Positions 35,815 through 42,676 of a DNA stretch of 64,000 nt are shown here, piece by piece. Within the stretch, counting starts at the first letter, position 1; every line of letters starts with the position of its first letter. The notes under the pieces are model-generated. The model was not told where the DNA came from. It was given only the letters and a program-made list of their open reading frames with translations, and ran no database searches. The translations under genes were made by a program, and so were the position numbers. The DNA comes from Anaerosacchariphilus polymeriproducens (GTDB lineage: Bacteria; Bacillota; Clostridia; Lachnospirales; Lachnospiraceae): NCBI RefSeq assembly GCF_003363435.1, contig NZ_QRCT01000009.1:62001-126000 (forward strand), read 5' to 3'.

Positions 35815-36535
35815 TGGAATTTATTTATATTGCATTATACCGAAGAAAGAAAATATTGAAATAGAAAAAAAAGGATTAGAAGACAGAAAGATTTATACAG
35901 TAGAGTATAAAGACATTTTGGCTATAGTCAGTAATGTACCTTATAAAGTTTATGATTTTTCTATAGAAAATATTGAAATACATGAAGATGTTGTTAAAGA
36001 GTTAATGAATGATTATACCGTACTTCCTTTTAATTATGGGAATGTATTAAAGACTAGAAGTGATTTAAATGCATTTTTAAAAGCTACGTATATAAACTTG
36101 AAAAAAAATTTATTAAAAGTGTCTGGAAAATTTGAAGTGGGTCTAAAAATATTTATTAAAAATGAGTTTATTAGTGAAGAAATTGAAAATGATACGATAA
36201 AAAGTATGAAAAAACGGATAGAAGGAATGAACGGACAAGAAGAAATTACTATGAAAGTAGAGCTTGGTAAGATGGTTAAAAAAGCATTGGAACAAAAACA
36301 GCATGAGTTTGAAGCAAAAGTTTTTGCTAATTTAAAACAGTATAGTTCCCATGCAAAGTCGAATGAGTGTAATACTGTGAATATGGTTCTCAATGCTGCT
36401 TATTTGATTGAAAAAGACAAACTGGATTTGTTTACTGAGAAATTAAATGAGATAACCCCGGCTTATGATGAAAAGTATACCATAAAATTTACCGGGCCCT
36501 GGCCACCCTATAATTTTATAGAAATGCCAGGTTAG
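35801..36535 (+). CDS. gvpF: GvpF/GvpL family protein 1
   Basis: 244 residues, full length. GIYLYCIIPKK at the start, VLPFNYGNVLKTRSDLNAFL in the middle and the terminal FTGPWPPYNFIEMPG are the GvpF/L hallmarks. These proteins bind GvpA monomers and help nucleate the vesicle. The ATG lies inside the end of the AAA ATPase gene (14-nt overlap) behind a GGAGG, so the two are co-translated. Confidence 0.95.
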   Translation: MPGPDGIYLYCIIPKKENIEIEKKGLEDRKIYTVEYKDILAIVSNVPYKVYDFSIENIEIHEDVVKELMNDYTVLPFNYGNVLKTRSDLNAFLKATYINLKKNLLKVSGKFEVGLKIFIKNEFISEEIENDTIKSMKKRIEGMNGQEEITMKVELGKMVKKALEQKQHEFEAKVFANLKQYSSHAKSNECNTVNMVLNAAYLIEKDKLDLFTEKLNEITPAYDEKYTIKFTGPWPPYNFIEMPG

Positions 36536-36553
36536 AATGGAGTGTAATATTGT

Positions 36554-36775
36554 ATGTTTTTTCTGAAAACTTTTATTAATTTTGTATCTTTAATTCATGA
36601 ATATATTGATAAAGAAATTAATGATGAAAGTAAAGTACAAAAGGAATTGTATGAGATCCGGTTGAAATATGAAATGGGTGAAATCAGTAAAGAAGATTAT
36701 GAAGAAATTAAAGATCATCTTATGCTGCGCCTTCAGGAAATTAAAAAGAGAAAACAAAAAAATGAGGAAGAATAA
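36554..36775 (+). CDS. gvpG: GvpG
   Basis: 73 residues. A short hydrophobic N-terminus (FFLKTFINFVSLIHEYIDKEI) is followed by a long charged helix with YEMGEISKEDYEEIKDHLMLRL, the typical GvpG pattern. GvpG acts with GvpF/L in nucleation. It sits between gvpF and a gvpJ-like gene, the order seen in many clusters. The start ATG has GGAG about 11 nt upstream. Confidence 0.9.
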   Translation: MFFLKTFINFVSLIHEYIDKEINDESKVQKELYEIRLKYEMGEISKEDYEEIKDHLMLRLQEIKKRKQKNEEE

Positions 36776-36798
36776 ACATTTAGTTAGGGGTGAATGAA

Positions 36799-37197
36799 AT
36801 GATAGAAGCGACTCGGGATAAAGAGGATAGAGGTTCTCTGGTAGATGTAATTGACAGATTATTGGATAAGGGCTTGGTAATTAATGCAGATATTGTTGTT
36901 TCTGTAGCAGGAGTTGAACTTTTAGGTGTAAAGGTAAGAGCAGCACTCGCCTCCTTTGCAACGGCAGCTAAATATGGTCTTGAGTTCCCATCCGGTACGA
37001 ACTTAGAAACTGAAGCTTGGAAGGAAGCTCAGGAAGGCGTAGAGACCTGTCCGCAATGTGGCAAAGAGGTTGGCAAAGAAGAATTATTGAATGATTGTTG
37101 TCCATGGTGCGGATGGATGAGTGCAAAAGCCGAAAAGAGATTAAAAGAGAAAGAATTAGAAGGAGCTCCGCTCATAGCTTCATCAGTTCAATCGTAA
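36799..37197 (+). CDS. gvpJ: GvpA/J-family minor shell protein with C-terminal zinc ribbon
   Basis: 132 residues. Residues 10-65 are GvpA/J-like (LVDVIDRLLDKGLVINADIVV, GVELLGVKVRAALASFATA). Residues about 84-108 are a zinc ribbon: CPQCGKE, a 10-residue spacer, then CCPWCGWMS. A Lys/Glu helix follows. GvpJ normally lacks a metal ribbon. A near-copy of the ribbon ends the larger gvpJ-like gene at 39474. I took the ATG at 36799, just after AGGGGTG; a GTG at 36790 is also in frame. Confidence 0.85.
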   Translation: MIEATRDKEDRGSLVDVIDRLLDKGLVINADIVVSVAGVELLGVKVRAALASFATAAKYGLEFPSGTNLETEAWKEAQEGVETCPQCGKEVGKEELLNDCCPWCGWMSAKAEKRLKEKELEGAPLIASSVQS

Positions 37198-37215
37198 CCG
37201 GAGTGGAGGATAAGA

Positions 37216-37686
37216 ATGACGAGTCATGAGGAATTTAAAATAGATAAATTAAATGAATTTATGAATCGCCTGGATGAGAAGAGTCGGAAAATAGTTTGGT
37301 ATTTCCGGTATCATGGATATGCAAGGCTTTCAGAATTAACGAAACTTATTGGTGCTTCAGCAGATATGGAGGTTTTAGACAAACTGAGGGAGGTCATTAA
37401 TCCTGTATCTGTTGAAATTTTTGGTAAACCGATACTAGAATTCCGAAAATCCGGCGTTGATCGAATAACCGGTAAAATAGTACCTTTTCACTGGTGGTTA
37501 TCTGATGATACAGAAGAAAATCAATTTTTCTTAGGGGGAAGGGGAAAGCCTTTGGTTGATATTTTTGAAGAAGAGGAACAGTTGATTATCATTTCAGAGA
37601 TATCACCGACGATTTCATATTGTGACAAGGTAAAAGTAGAGCAGCGGCATGGAATTTTACAAATCACATTAAACCGACTCAATTAA
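37216..37686 (+). CDS. Winged-helix-like plus Hsp20-like protein of the gas vesicle locus
   Basis: 156 residues. The N-terminal part (about 8-60) reads as a winged helix (SRKIVWYFRYHGYARLSELTKLIG). The C-terminal part (about 110-156) is an alpha-crystallin-type strand set: GKPLVDIFEEEEQLIIISEI, then a KVKVEQRHGILQITL ending. A linking region (IPV/FRKSGVDR...FHWWLSDD) is unassigned. It may be a second GvpA chaperone or a regulator. GGAGTGGAGG lies upstream of the ATG. I know no named family for the combination. Confidence 0.7.
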   Translation: MTSHEEFKIDKLNEFMNRLDEKSRKIVWYFRYHGYARLSELTKLIGASADMEVLDKLREVINPVSVEIFGKPILEFRKSGVDRITGKIVPFHWWLSDDTEENQFFLGGRGKPLVDIFEEEEQLIIISEISPTISYCDKVKVEQRHGILQITLNRLN

Positions 37687-37711
37687 ATTTTGTAGGAAAG
37701 TAGGAAATGAT

Positions 37712-38032
37712 ATGGCACTAGAAATAGATGAGGATAATTTAAAACATGGTTTGCTGGGCTTAATCATGGCTTTGGTTGAAATTATCAGAGATGCTTTAAA
37801 ACATCAAGCCCGTAAAAGAATGTTAGGCGAAACATTAACGAGTGAGGAAATGGAAAAGTTGGGAAACGCTTTGATGGAACTTGATATTGCCATAGAGAAT
37901 ATTAAGGAAGAACAAGGGATTACGGAATCAGTAAAGGGAGTAAGAGATGGACTGGATGAGGTGGTAGACAGTGTGGTAGATCGATTATTGAATCCGGAAA
38001 GATGGGCAGAAGATGCAGAAGAAAATGTTTAG
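37712..38032 (+). CDS. gvpK: GvpK
   Basis: 106 residues. LEIDEDNLKHGLLGLIMALVE, ALKHQARKRM and the LMELDIAIENIKEE helix match the GvpK family, a helical protein needed for vesicle assembly. It has a short, acidic C-terminus. It is followed 17 nt later by the second gvpF/L. Confidence 0.93.
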   Translation: MALEIDEDNLKHGLLGLIMALVEIIRDALKHQARKRMLGETLTSEEMEKLGNALMELDIAIENIKEEQGITESVKGVRDGLDEVVDSVVDRLLNPERWAEDAEENV

Positions 38033-38049
38033 GAATAGGTGGTGAAGGA

Positions 38050-39153
38050 ATGGATTATCTAAATATTGCTCTGCTTTTACAAGAAAGTGGAAAAGAAGTT
38101 AATGTAACAAATATAAAAAAAGTTTTAAATGTTCTGGATCGTGAAGCGGAGGATGAAAAAATACAATATTTTGTATCAATATTGTCAATGTTGTCCCCAA
38201 AAAACAAAGAGGAAAAAAGATTGAATCATGATAAAATCAAAGAATTACCCGTTGATACTCAAATAAAAAAAACAGAAGAAACACATCAGGTGGAAAATGT
38301 ATATCAATTGGAAAATGAATACCAAATGGAAAATGTATTACAAATGCAGCATAATCAACCAGGCAGATATGTATATGGAATAGCAGGGAAAGGCACACAG
38401 GAAAATCTGGGAAATATTGGACTGGATGGTGCAGAAGTCTATACGATTCCATATAAAGAGGCGTGTATTGTTGTTCATGACTGTCAGGCAGAACCCTACA
38501 AATCAGAGGACGAAAATGTAGTAAAAGAATGGCTTTTTACACAGCAGGAGGTCCTGGATATAGCAGCGGAAAAATTTGATGGTGTGTTACCTATGAGTTT
38601 TGATATGATTATTGAGGGTAAGAGTGGCAGCAATCCGGAAAATGAGGCAATTAGCTGGTTAGAAAAGAATTATGAAAGCTTTATGGAAACGATATTAAAA
38701 ATAAAAAATTGTCAAGAATATGGTATTCAGGTTATTTTAAATACTTTAGAGTTAAGCCAAACAATTTTTGAAACAGATGAAAAACTTAAAAAAAAGAAAG
38801 AAGAGATAAATGCGAAACCTGAAGGAATCGCTTATATGGAAAAAGAAATGTTAAAAGATCTTGTAAAAGAAAGAATTGAGGAAAAGGCAGATGAATACTT
38901 TAAAAAGTTTTATGAAATGATAAAAAAATATCCGGATGATATTGTGATTGGGAAAGTAAAAAAGGTTGGAGATAACCAGCAGATGCTGATGAATTTATCT
39001 TGTCTGGTTCATAAAGATAAAGTTGGACCATTAGGAGAAGAATTAGAGCTCATTGATAATTACGAAGGGATAACGGTAAGATTTAGTGGACCATGGGCAC
39101 CTTACAGCTTTGTTACTCCCGAGAAGGGGGCAATTAATAGTGGTAATGGATAA
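38050..39153 (+). CDS. gvpL: GvpF/GvpL family protein 2 with P1/L12-like N-terminal extension
   Basis: 367 residues. The C-terminal part (about 108-365) is GvpF/L: RYVYGIAG at the start, VLPMSFDMIIEG and the terminal FSGPWAPYSFV. Residues 1-47 (MDYLNIALLLQESGKEVN, then NIKKVLNVL and a short helix) resemble the N-terminal dimerisation domain of archaeal ribosomal P1/L12. Residues about 80-105 are a repeat of VENVYQLENEYQMENV type. I took the ATG at 38050, after GGTGAAGG; an in-frame start at 38002 lies inside gvpK. Confidence 0.88.
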   Translation: MDYLNIALLLQESGKEVNVTNIKKVLNVLDREAEDEKIQYFVSILSMLSPKNKEEKRLNHDKIKELPVDTQIKKTEETHQVENVYQLENEYQMENVLQMQHNQPGRYVYGIAGKGTQENLGNIGLDGAEVYTIPYKEACIVVHDCQAEPYKSEDENVVKEWLFTQQEVLDIAAEKFDGVLPMSFDMIIEGKSGSNPENEAISWLEKNYESFMETILKIKNCQEYGIQVILNTLELSQTIFETDEKLKKKKEEINAKPEGIAYMEKEMLKDLVKERIEEKADEYFKKFYEMIKKYPDDIVIGKVKKVGDNQQMLMNLSCLVHKDKVGPLGEELELIDNYEGITVRFSGPWAPYSFVTPEKGAINSGNG

Positions 39154-39508
39154 AGAAGATGTTGTTCTAAAGTCCCAAGGTTCGGTTGAGATTCGGTCGA
39201 TTTGGCGAATTGGACAGTTACACCTTACTAAAAATCGATTATATTTTATTCAAATGAAAAAGAATCTGTTTGTAATTAATCTAGAGAAAATCATAAAAAT
39301 CAGCATTATAAAAAGAGGATGGATATTAGGTTGCAAAATAAAGCAGCTTTGTATTTTTTATCAAAGTGATAAAGGAGAAGAGCATGTATTCATTGCATTG
39401 GCAGCACCCGAAAAGTGGGATTTCATTTTAAAAAGAACAATGGCGCTTAAACTGATAGAAAGGTGTGGTTACAATGGAGCCGAACCGGAGTCCCCAAGCG
39501 ACTCTTAA
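39140..39508 (+). CDS. PH/GRAM-like domain protein of the gas vesicle locus
   Basis: 122 residues from a GTG at 39140 (AAGGGGG 9 nt upstream; the ATG at 39146 is 15 nt away). WRIGQLHLTKNRLYFIQM is the strand-turn-strand motif shared by GRAM/PH-like domains; the same motif occurs twice in the next protein (WRPGTIYITNERLIMFRK and WKPGQLYLTDQRLCWWCD). The C-terminal helix WDFILKRTMALKL fits the fold. It overlaps gvpL by 14 nt and the next gene by 35 nt. No known Gvp family. Confidence 0.65.
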   Translation: MVMDKEDVVLKSQGSVEIRSIWRIGQLHLTKNRLYFIQMKKNLFVINLEKIIKISIIKRGWILGCKIKQLCIFYQSDKGEEHVFIALAAPEKWDFILKRTMALKLIERCGYNGAEPESPSDS

Positions 39509-40562
39509 TGATCTGCTGGATAGAATTCTTGATAAGGGTTTATTGTTAAATACAGATTTAATTGTAACAGTAGCCGGGATTCCACTTATTGGCATTAATT
39601 TGAAATTAGCCCTAGCGGGAATGGAGACTATGCTGGAATATGGAATTATGAAAGATTGGGATGAAGCACAGCGTGCAGTTGCCAGAAAAGAAACAGAAAG
39701 ACAAACGCCGACTTTAGGAAATGAGGAAGAGATTATTTTTTCGGTGTTTGGTTCGCACTGGTACAGCAAAGGTATTTATAATAATTGGAGGCCAGGAACC
39801 ATTTATATTACGAATGAACGATTGATTATGTTTCGAAAAATTCCCTATGAAGTTCTATTGGATATAAAGTATGAAAAAATAAAAGGAATGGCGATACAAG
39901 AAAAAGATCATTTTATTAATGGGACGAGAGAGGAACTTTATCTTGTATTACAAGATGATGAGATGGTCAGGCTGCATACCACAGATGTTCTTTCCTTGAA
40001 AAAAGCAATGGAAAATATCATTACTACAAAAGGAATAAGTCTGGAAGATAATCTTGTTTTCCCAGTAGATGATGAAGTCTTGGGAGAGTTTATGAAGGCA
40101 GATGAAAAGGTAACACATAGTGGAAAAATGTGGTATCGTTATTCTTACATAATGGAGGGAACGACTCATTATCAATGGAAACCAGGGCAATTATATCTTA
40201 CAGATCAAAGGCTGTGCTGGTGGTGTGATTTTGATAAAAAGCTGCTTTTTGAAATTTCTACAGATGCAATGGTTCATATAGCAGTGCAGGATGTACAGTT
40301 TGGAACAGCACCGATTGAAGAAAAATCGCTGGTTCTTTTGTATAAAGATGGGCAGGATAATCAAGTGGTATGTTTTTCGGACAATGAAGAATCTCTAAGA
40401 GAGTGGGAGAAAGTAATTAAGGAACAAATCGGGGATAGTGAAAAAGAAAGTGAGAAAAATATGGAGACCTGTCCAATATGTGGGAAAAAAGAAAAAAGGG
40501 AGACTTTACTTTCTTATGGATGTTCGCGCTGTGGTTGGATGAGTCATAGGAAACAATCTTAG
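39474..40562 (+). CDS. GvpA/J-like protein fused to two PH/GRAM-like domains and a zinc ribbon
   Basis: 362 residues in four parts. 8-60: GvpA/J domain (LNDLLDRILDKGLLLNTDLIV, GIPLIGINLKLALAGMETM). About 82-185 and 195-325: two PH/GRAM-like domains with the WRPGTIYITNERL and WKPGQLYLTDQRL motifs. About 335-360: zinc ribbon CPICGKKE...CSRCGWMS. The ATG at 39474 follows AAAGGTGTGG. It is the last clear gvp gene. I know no published Gvp protein with this layout. It could tether shell ribs to a lipid or protein surface, but that is a guess from the domains. Confidence 0.8.
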   Translation: MEPNRSPQATLNDLLDRILDKGLLLNTDLIVTVAGIPLIGINLKLALAGMETMLEYGIMKDWDEAQRAVARKETERQTPTLGNEEEIIFSVFGSHWYSKGIYNNWRPGTIYITNERLIMFRKIPYEVLLDIKYEKIKGMAIQEKDHFINGTREELYLVLQDDEMVRLHTTDVLSLKKAMENIITTKGISLEDNLVFPVDDEVLGEFMKADEKVTHSGKMWYRYSYIMEGTTHYQWKPGQLYLTDQRLCWWCDFDKKLLFEISTDAMVHIAVQDVQFGTAPIEEKSLVLLYKDGQDNQVVCFSDNEESLREWEKVIKEQIGDSEKESEKNMETCPICGKKEKRETLLSYGCSRCGWMSHRKQS

Positions 40563-40572
40563 GAGGTAAAAA

Positions 40573-41337
40573 TTGAATAGCAATAGCGAATTCTATTTTG
40601 AATCTAATAAAAATCATAACAACTACGAATTACAAAATATTTACTTAATTGATAGAATGTTTGGAGATGTCAACGGAGATAATATACCTGATACAGTTAG
40701 CATGATAGGTAAAAAAAAAGAAAATCCCTTTTATGAAGACATAGAAATCATAGTTCTGGATGGCGCAATTATGAATCAATATGTAATACCTCTTTATCAC
40801 AATTATAGTATGTCTTATAGTCCATGGCTGTTCCTGGGAAGCTTTTCCGGTTTTAATGCAGAAGATATTATGGTAAGTCTGCCTGTCGGAGGAAGTGGAG
40901 CATTGACATATTACTATGTAATCTCTTTTCTTAACAATAACGCAAATATTATACTTGATCCTGAACTTTTTATGGCATTTGCCAACAGTTTAGAATTTGA
41001 AATTATTTATATGGATCATTACAAAGTACTTGTTAAAAGTAAAAAGCTTAATCAATCTTATATCATAGATATAAGTGACAAAAAAGATGTTTATGAAAAG
41101 AATGTTTATAATGAAAATGGAGAGCTTATAAAACCGTTAAATGGATTTGTTATTGATCAGCCACATCTTTATCCTATCAAGTTTGACGGCAATCTCCCAT
41201 ATAAGTTAGAAGCACGTCAGGAAATAGCAGGAACATCTCATGCAGATAGACTAGGTTATATAATAACTTATTGGAAATATAGTGTACAAGGAAATTCTTG
41301 GGTATTAGATCCTGAGTTATTTTTTCTAATGATTTAA
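40573..41337 (+). CDS. VCBS/FG-GAP-like protein of unknown function
   Basis: 254 residues from a TTG with AGGAGG at 7 nt. MFGDVNGDNIPDTVSMIG is a VCBS/FG-GAP-type calcium-binding strand-turn. PWLFLGSFSGFNAEDIMVSLPVGGSGA and the WVLDPELFFLM end are conserved-looking strands; no signal peptide and no membrane segment. The gene starts 10 nt after the gvpJ fusion, so it is likely on the gas vesicle transcript. A related DxNxDG motif occurs in the membrane protein at 58845. The role is unknown. Confidence 0.7.
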   Translation: MNSNSEFYFESNKNHNNYELQNIYLIDRMFGDVNGDNIPDTVSMIGKKKENPFYEDIEIIVLDGAIMNQYVIPLYHNYSMSYSPWLFLGSFSGFNAEDIMVSLPVGGSGALTYYYVISFLNNNANIILDPELFMAFANSLEFEIIYMDHYKVLVKSKKLNQSYIIDISDKKDVYEKNVYNENGELIKPLNGFVIDQPHLYPIKFDGNLPYKLEARQEIAGTSHADRLGYIITYWKYSVQGNSWVLDPELFFLMI

Positions 41338-41455
41338 TATTTGACAAAAATGGATATTAAATTTTATTTTTTTATTAAAAATTTAAAATTGTTACATATA
41401 ATCTGATAAATTGTCAAAACTAAGGATGCAAATACCTGAAAAGGAGATGTTAAAA

Positions 41456-41662
41456 TTGAAAACATTAAATATTATTACTTTAATATTAGTTATAATTGGT
41501 GCAGTAAACTGGGGACTTATTGGTTTATTTAGATATGATTTGGTATCCTCTATTTTTGGAGACATGTCAGTTTTAACTAGAACTATTTTTGGAATAGTAG
41601 GTATTGCCGGATTATATGCATTTTCCTTTTTTGCAAGGGATAAGATTAGTAATAATGCTTAA
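41456..41662 (+). CDS. DUF378 small membrane protein
   Basis: 68 residues with two membrane segments: NIITLILVIIGAVNWGLIGLF and RTIFGIVGIAGLYAFSFF, the DUF378 pattern. Function unknown. I took the TTG at 41456, which has AAGGAG 10 nt upstream and starts at the family's conserved MKTLNII; the ATG at 41447 is too close to that site and the in-frame start at 41411 is unsupported. It has its own terminator. Confidence 0.75.
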   Translation: MKTLNIITLILVIIGAVNWGLIGLFRYDLVSSIFGDMSVLTRTIFGIVGIAGLYAFSFFARDKISNNA

Positions 41663-41673
41663 AAATTAATAAA

Positions 41674-41709
41674 GAGCACTTAAGCCAATTGGCTTAGGTG
41701 CTTTTTATT
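41674..41709 (+). terminator. Terminator after DUF378 gene
   Basis: GCACTTAAGCC-AATT-GGCTTAGGTGC forms an 11-bp stem with one G-U pair, then TTTTTATTTT. Confidence 0.85.
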
Positions 41710-41763
41710 TTAAAATGTAAAATTTGTAAAAAACATGTAAAAAGGGTTGCATAATAAAAATGT

Positions 41764-41803
41764 TATGTTAATATTAATAATATATTACACGTGTATATAT
41801 TAT
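41764..41803 (+). promoter_or_regulatory. Shared upstream element, copy 1 (ACACGTGT)
   Basis: TATGTTAA followed by the 15-mer TATATTACACGTGTA, then an AT-rich stretch, upstream of the secreted-protein gene at 41839. The palindrome ACACGTGT is at 41787-41794. A 41-bp counterpart precedes the gene at 42677. Confidence 0.55.
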
Positions 41804-41838
41804 ATTTTAACTATTGTTAATTAATAAGGAGGTAGTAC

Positions 41839-42321
41839 ATGATTAAATCTAAAATTTTAATGTTTACTTTAGCGTTAGGAGTTATGGGAAGTACTGTATT
41901 CACGCCAGTTACAGCACATGCAGCTACATCAACTGCTAAATTACAAGCTGTAGGAGCAAATGCAAATTTTAATATTGATGTTTTAGGGATTGTAAACAAA
42001 ATACAAGCTTCAATTAATTCAAAAAATTTCAATGGAAATAAGGCTGCTTTTTGTAAAAATCTTATGGAAACTACATTCTATGAGGCTGGTGGAAAGTATA
42101 ATGTAGTAGTTTTTGATCTATCTCAAGATTATAATTATAGACTCGAGGGAATCAAAATGTATCATGGTTTTTCATATGAAGGAACTACATTTGGCGTATG
42201 GGTTTTCGATAGAAACCAGCCAAAAGGAGCTTATTTCAGAAATGATGGACGAAGAGGATGGGACCATTGGGCTTGCAGAGGCTGGCAAAAACAAGTAGAT
42301 AATGTAATGTGGTATAACTAA
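41839..42321 (+). CDS. Secreted protein of unknown function
   Basis: 160 residues. Signal peptide MIKSKILMFTLALGVMGSTVFTPVTAHAA with an AHA-A cleavage site. The mature part contains KYNVVVFDLSQDYNYRL, HGFSYEGTTFGVWVFDRN and a Trp-rich end (GWDHWACRGWQ), two cysteines, and no recognised domain. AAGGAGGTAG precedes the ATG. It has its own promoter region and terminator, and shares its upstream element with the crystallin-domain gene. It could be a stress or surface-associated protein; I cannot say more. Confidence 0.75.
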   Translation: MIKSKILMFTLALGVMGSTVFTPVTAHAATSTAKLQAVGANANFNIDVLGIVNKIQASINSKNFNGNKAAFCKNLMETTFYEAGGKYNVVVFDLSQDYNYRLEGIKMYHGFSYEGTTFGVWVFDRNQPKGAYFRNDGRRGWDHWACRGWQKQVDNVMWYN

Positions 42322-42359
42322 AATGTAGAATGATTTAAAAAATTAAATAAAAGTGTTAT

Positions 42360-42418
42360 GCTCCCTTTAGGTAGACAAGTGAAATTGTAAAAATGGATAT
42401 CTAAAGGGAGCGTTTTTT
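42360..42418 (+). terminator. Terminator after the secreted protein gene
   Basis: GCTCCCTTTAG pairs with CTAAAGGGAGC over 11 bp around a 30-nt loop and is followed by GTTTTTTG. Confidence 0.7.
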
Positions 42419-42521
42419 GTTTAAAATTAATAAATGATATAAGCTATATATATGACAATGTAAAAATATGTATAAATTTGCAGATATAAAAGTAGAGATT
42501 ATGTTTAAAAAGTCGAAGAAA

Positions 42522-42562
42522 TATGTTAACATAAAATTATATTACACGTGTACATATATTAT
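42522..42562 (+). promoter_or_regulatory. Shared upstream element, copy 2 (ACACGTGT)
   Basis: TATGTTAA, then the same TATATTACACGTGTA 15-mer as at 41764-41803, one base closer, then CATATATTAT. ACACGTGT is at 42544-42551. It precedes the four-crystallin-domain gene. Confidence 0.55.
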
Positions 42563-42676
42563 TTATTTAAATTATTTTAACTGAATTTAGTAATTAAAAA
42601 CATTTATAATGAAAAAGCCTTACATTTAAGGGTTTAAGAATTTTTAATGCTAAAATAATAGAGGAGAGATGAATTT

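Larger units (their letters stand above)
42322..42676. other. 355-bp intergenic region between two secreted-protein genes
   Basis: It holds the terminator at 42360-42418 and the shared element at 42522-42562. I see no coding frame, RNA gene or repeat beyond these. Confidence 0.6.
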
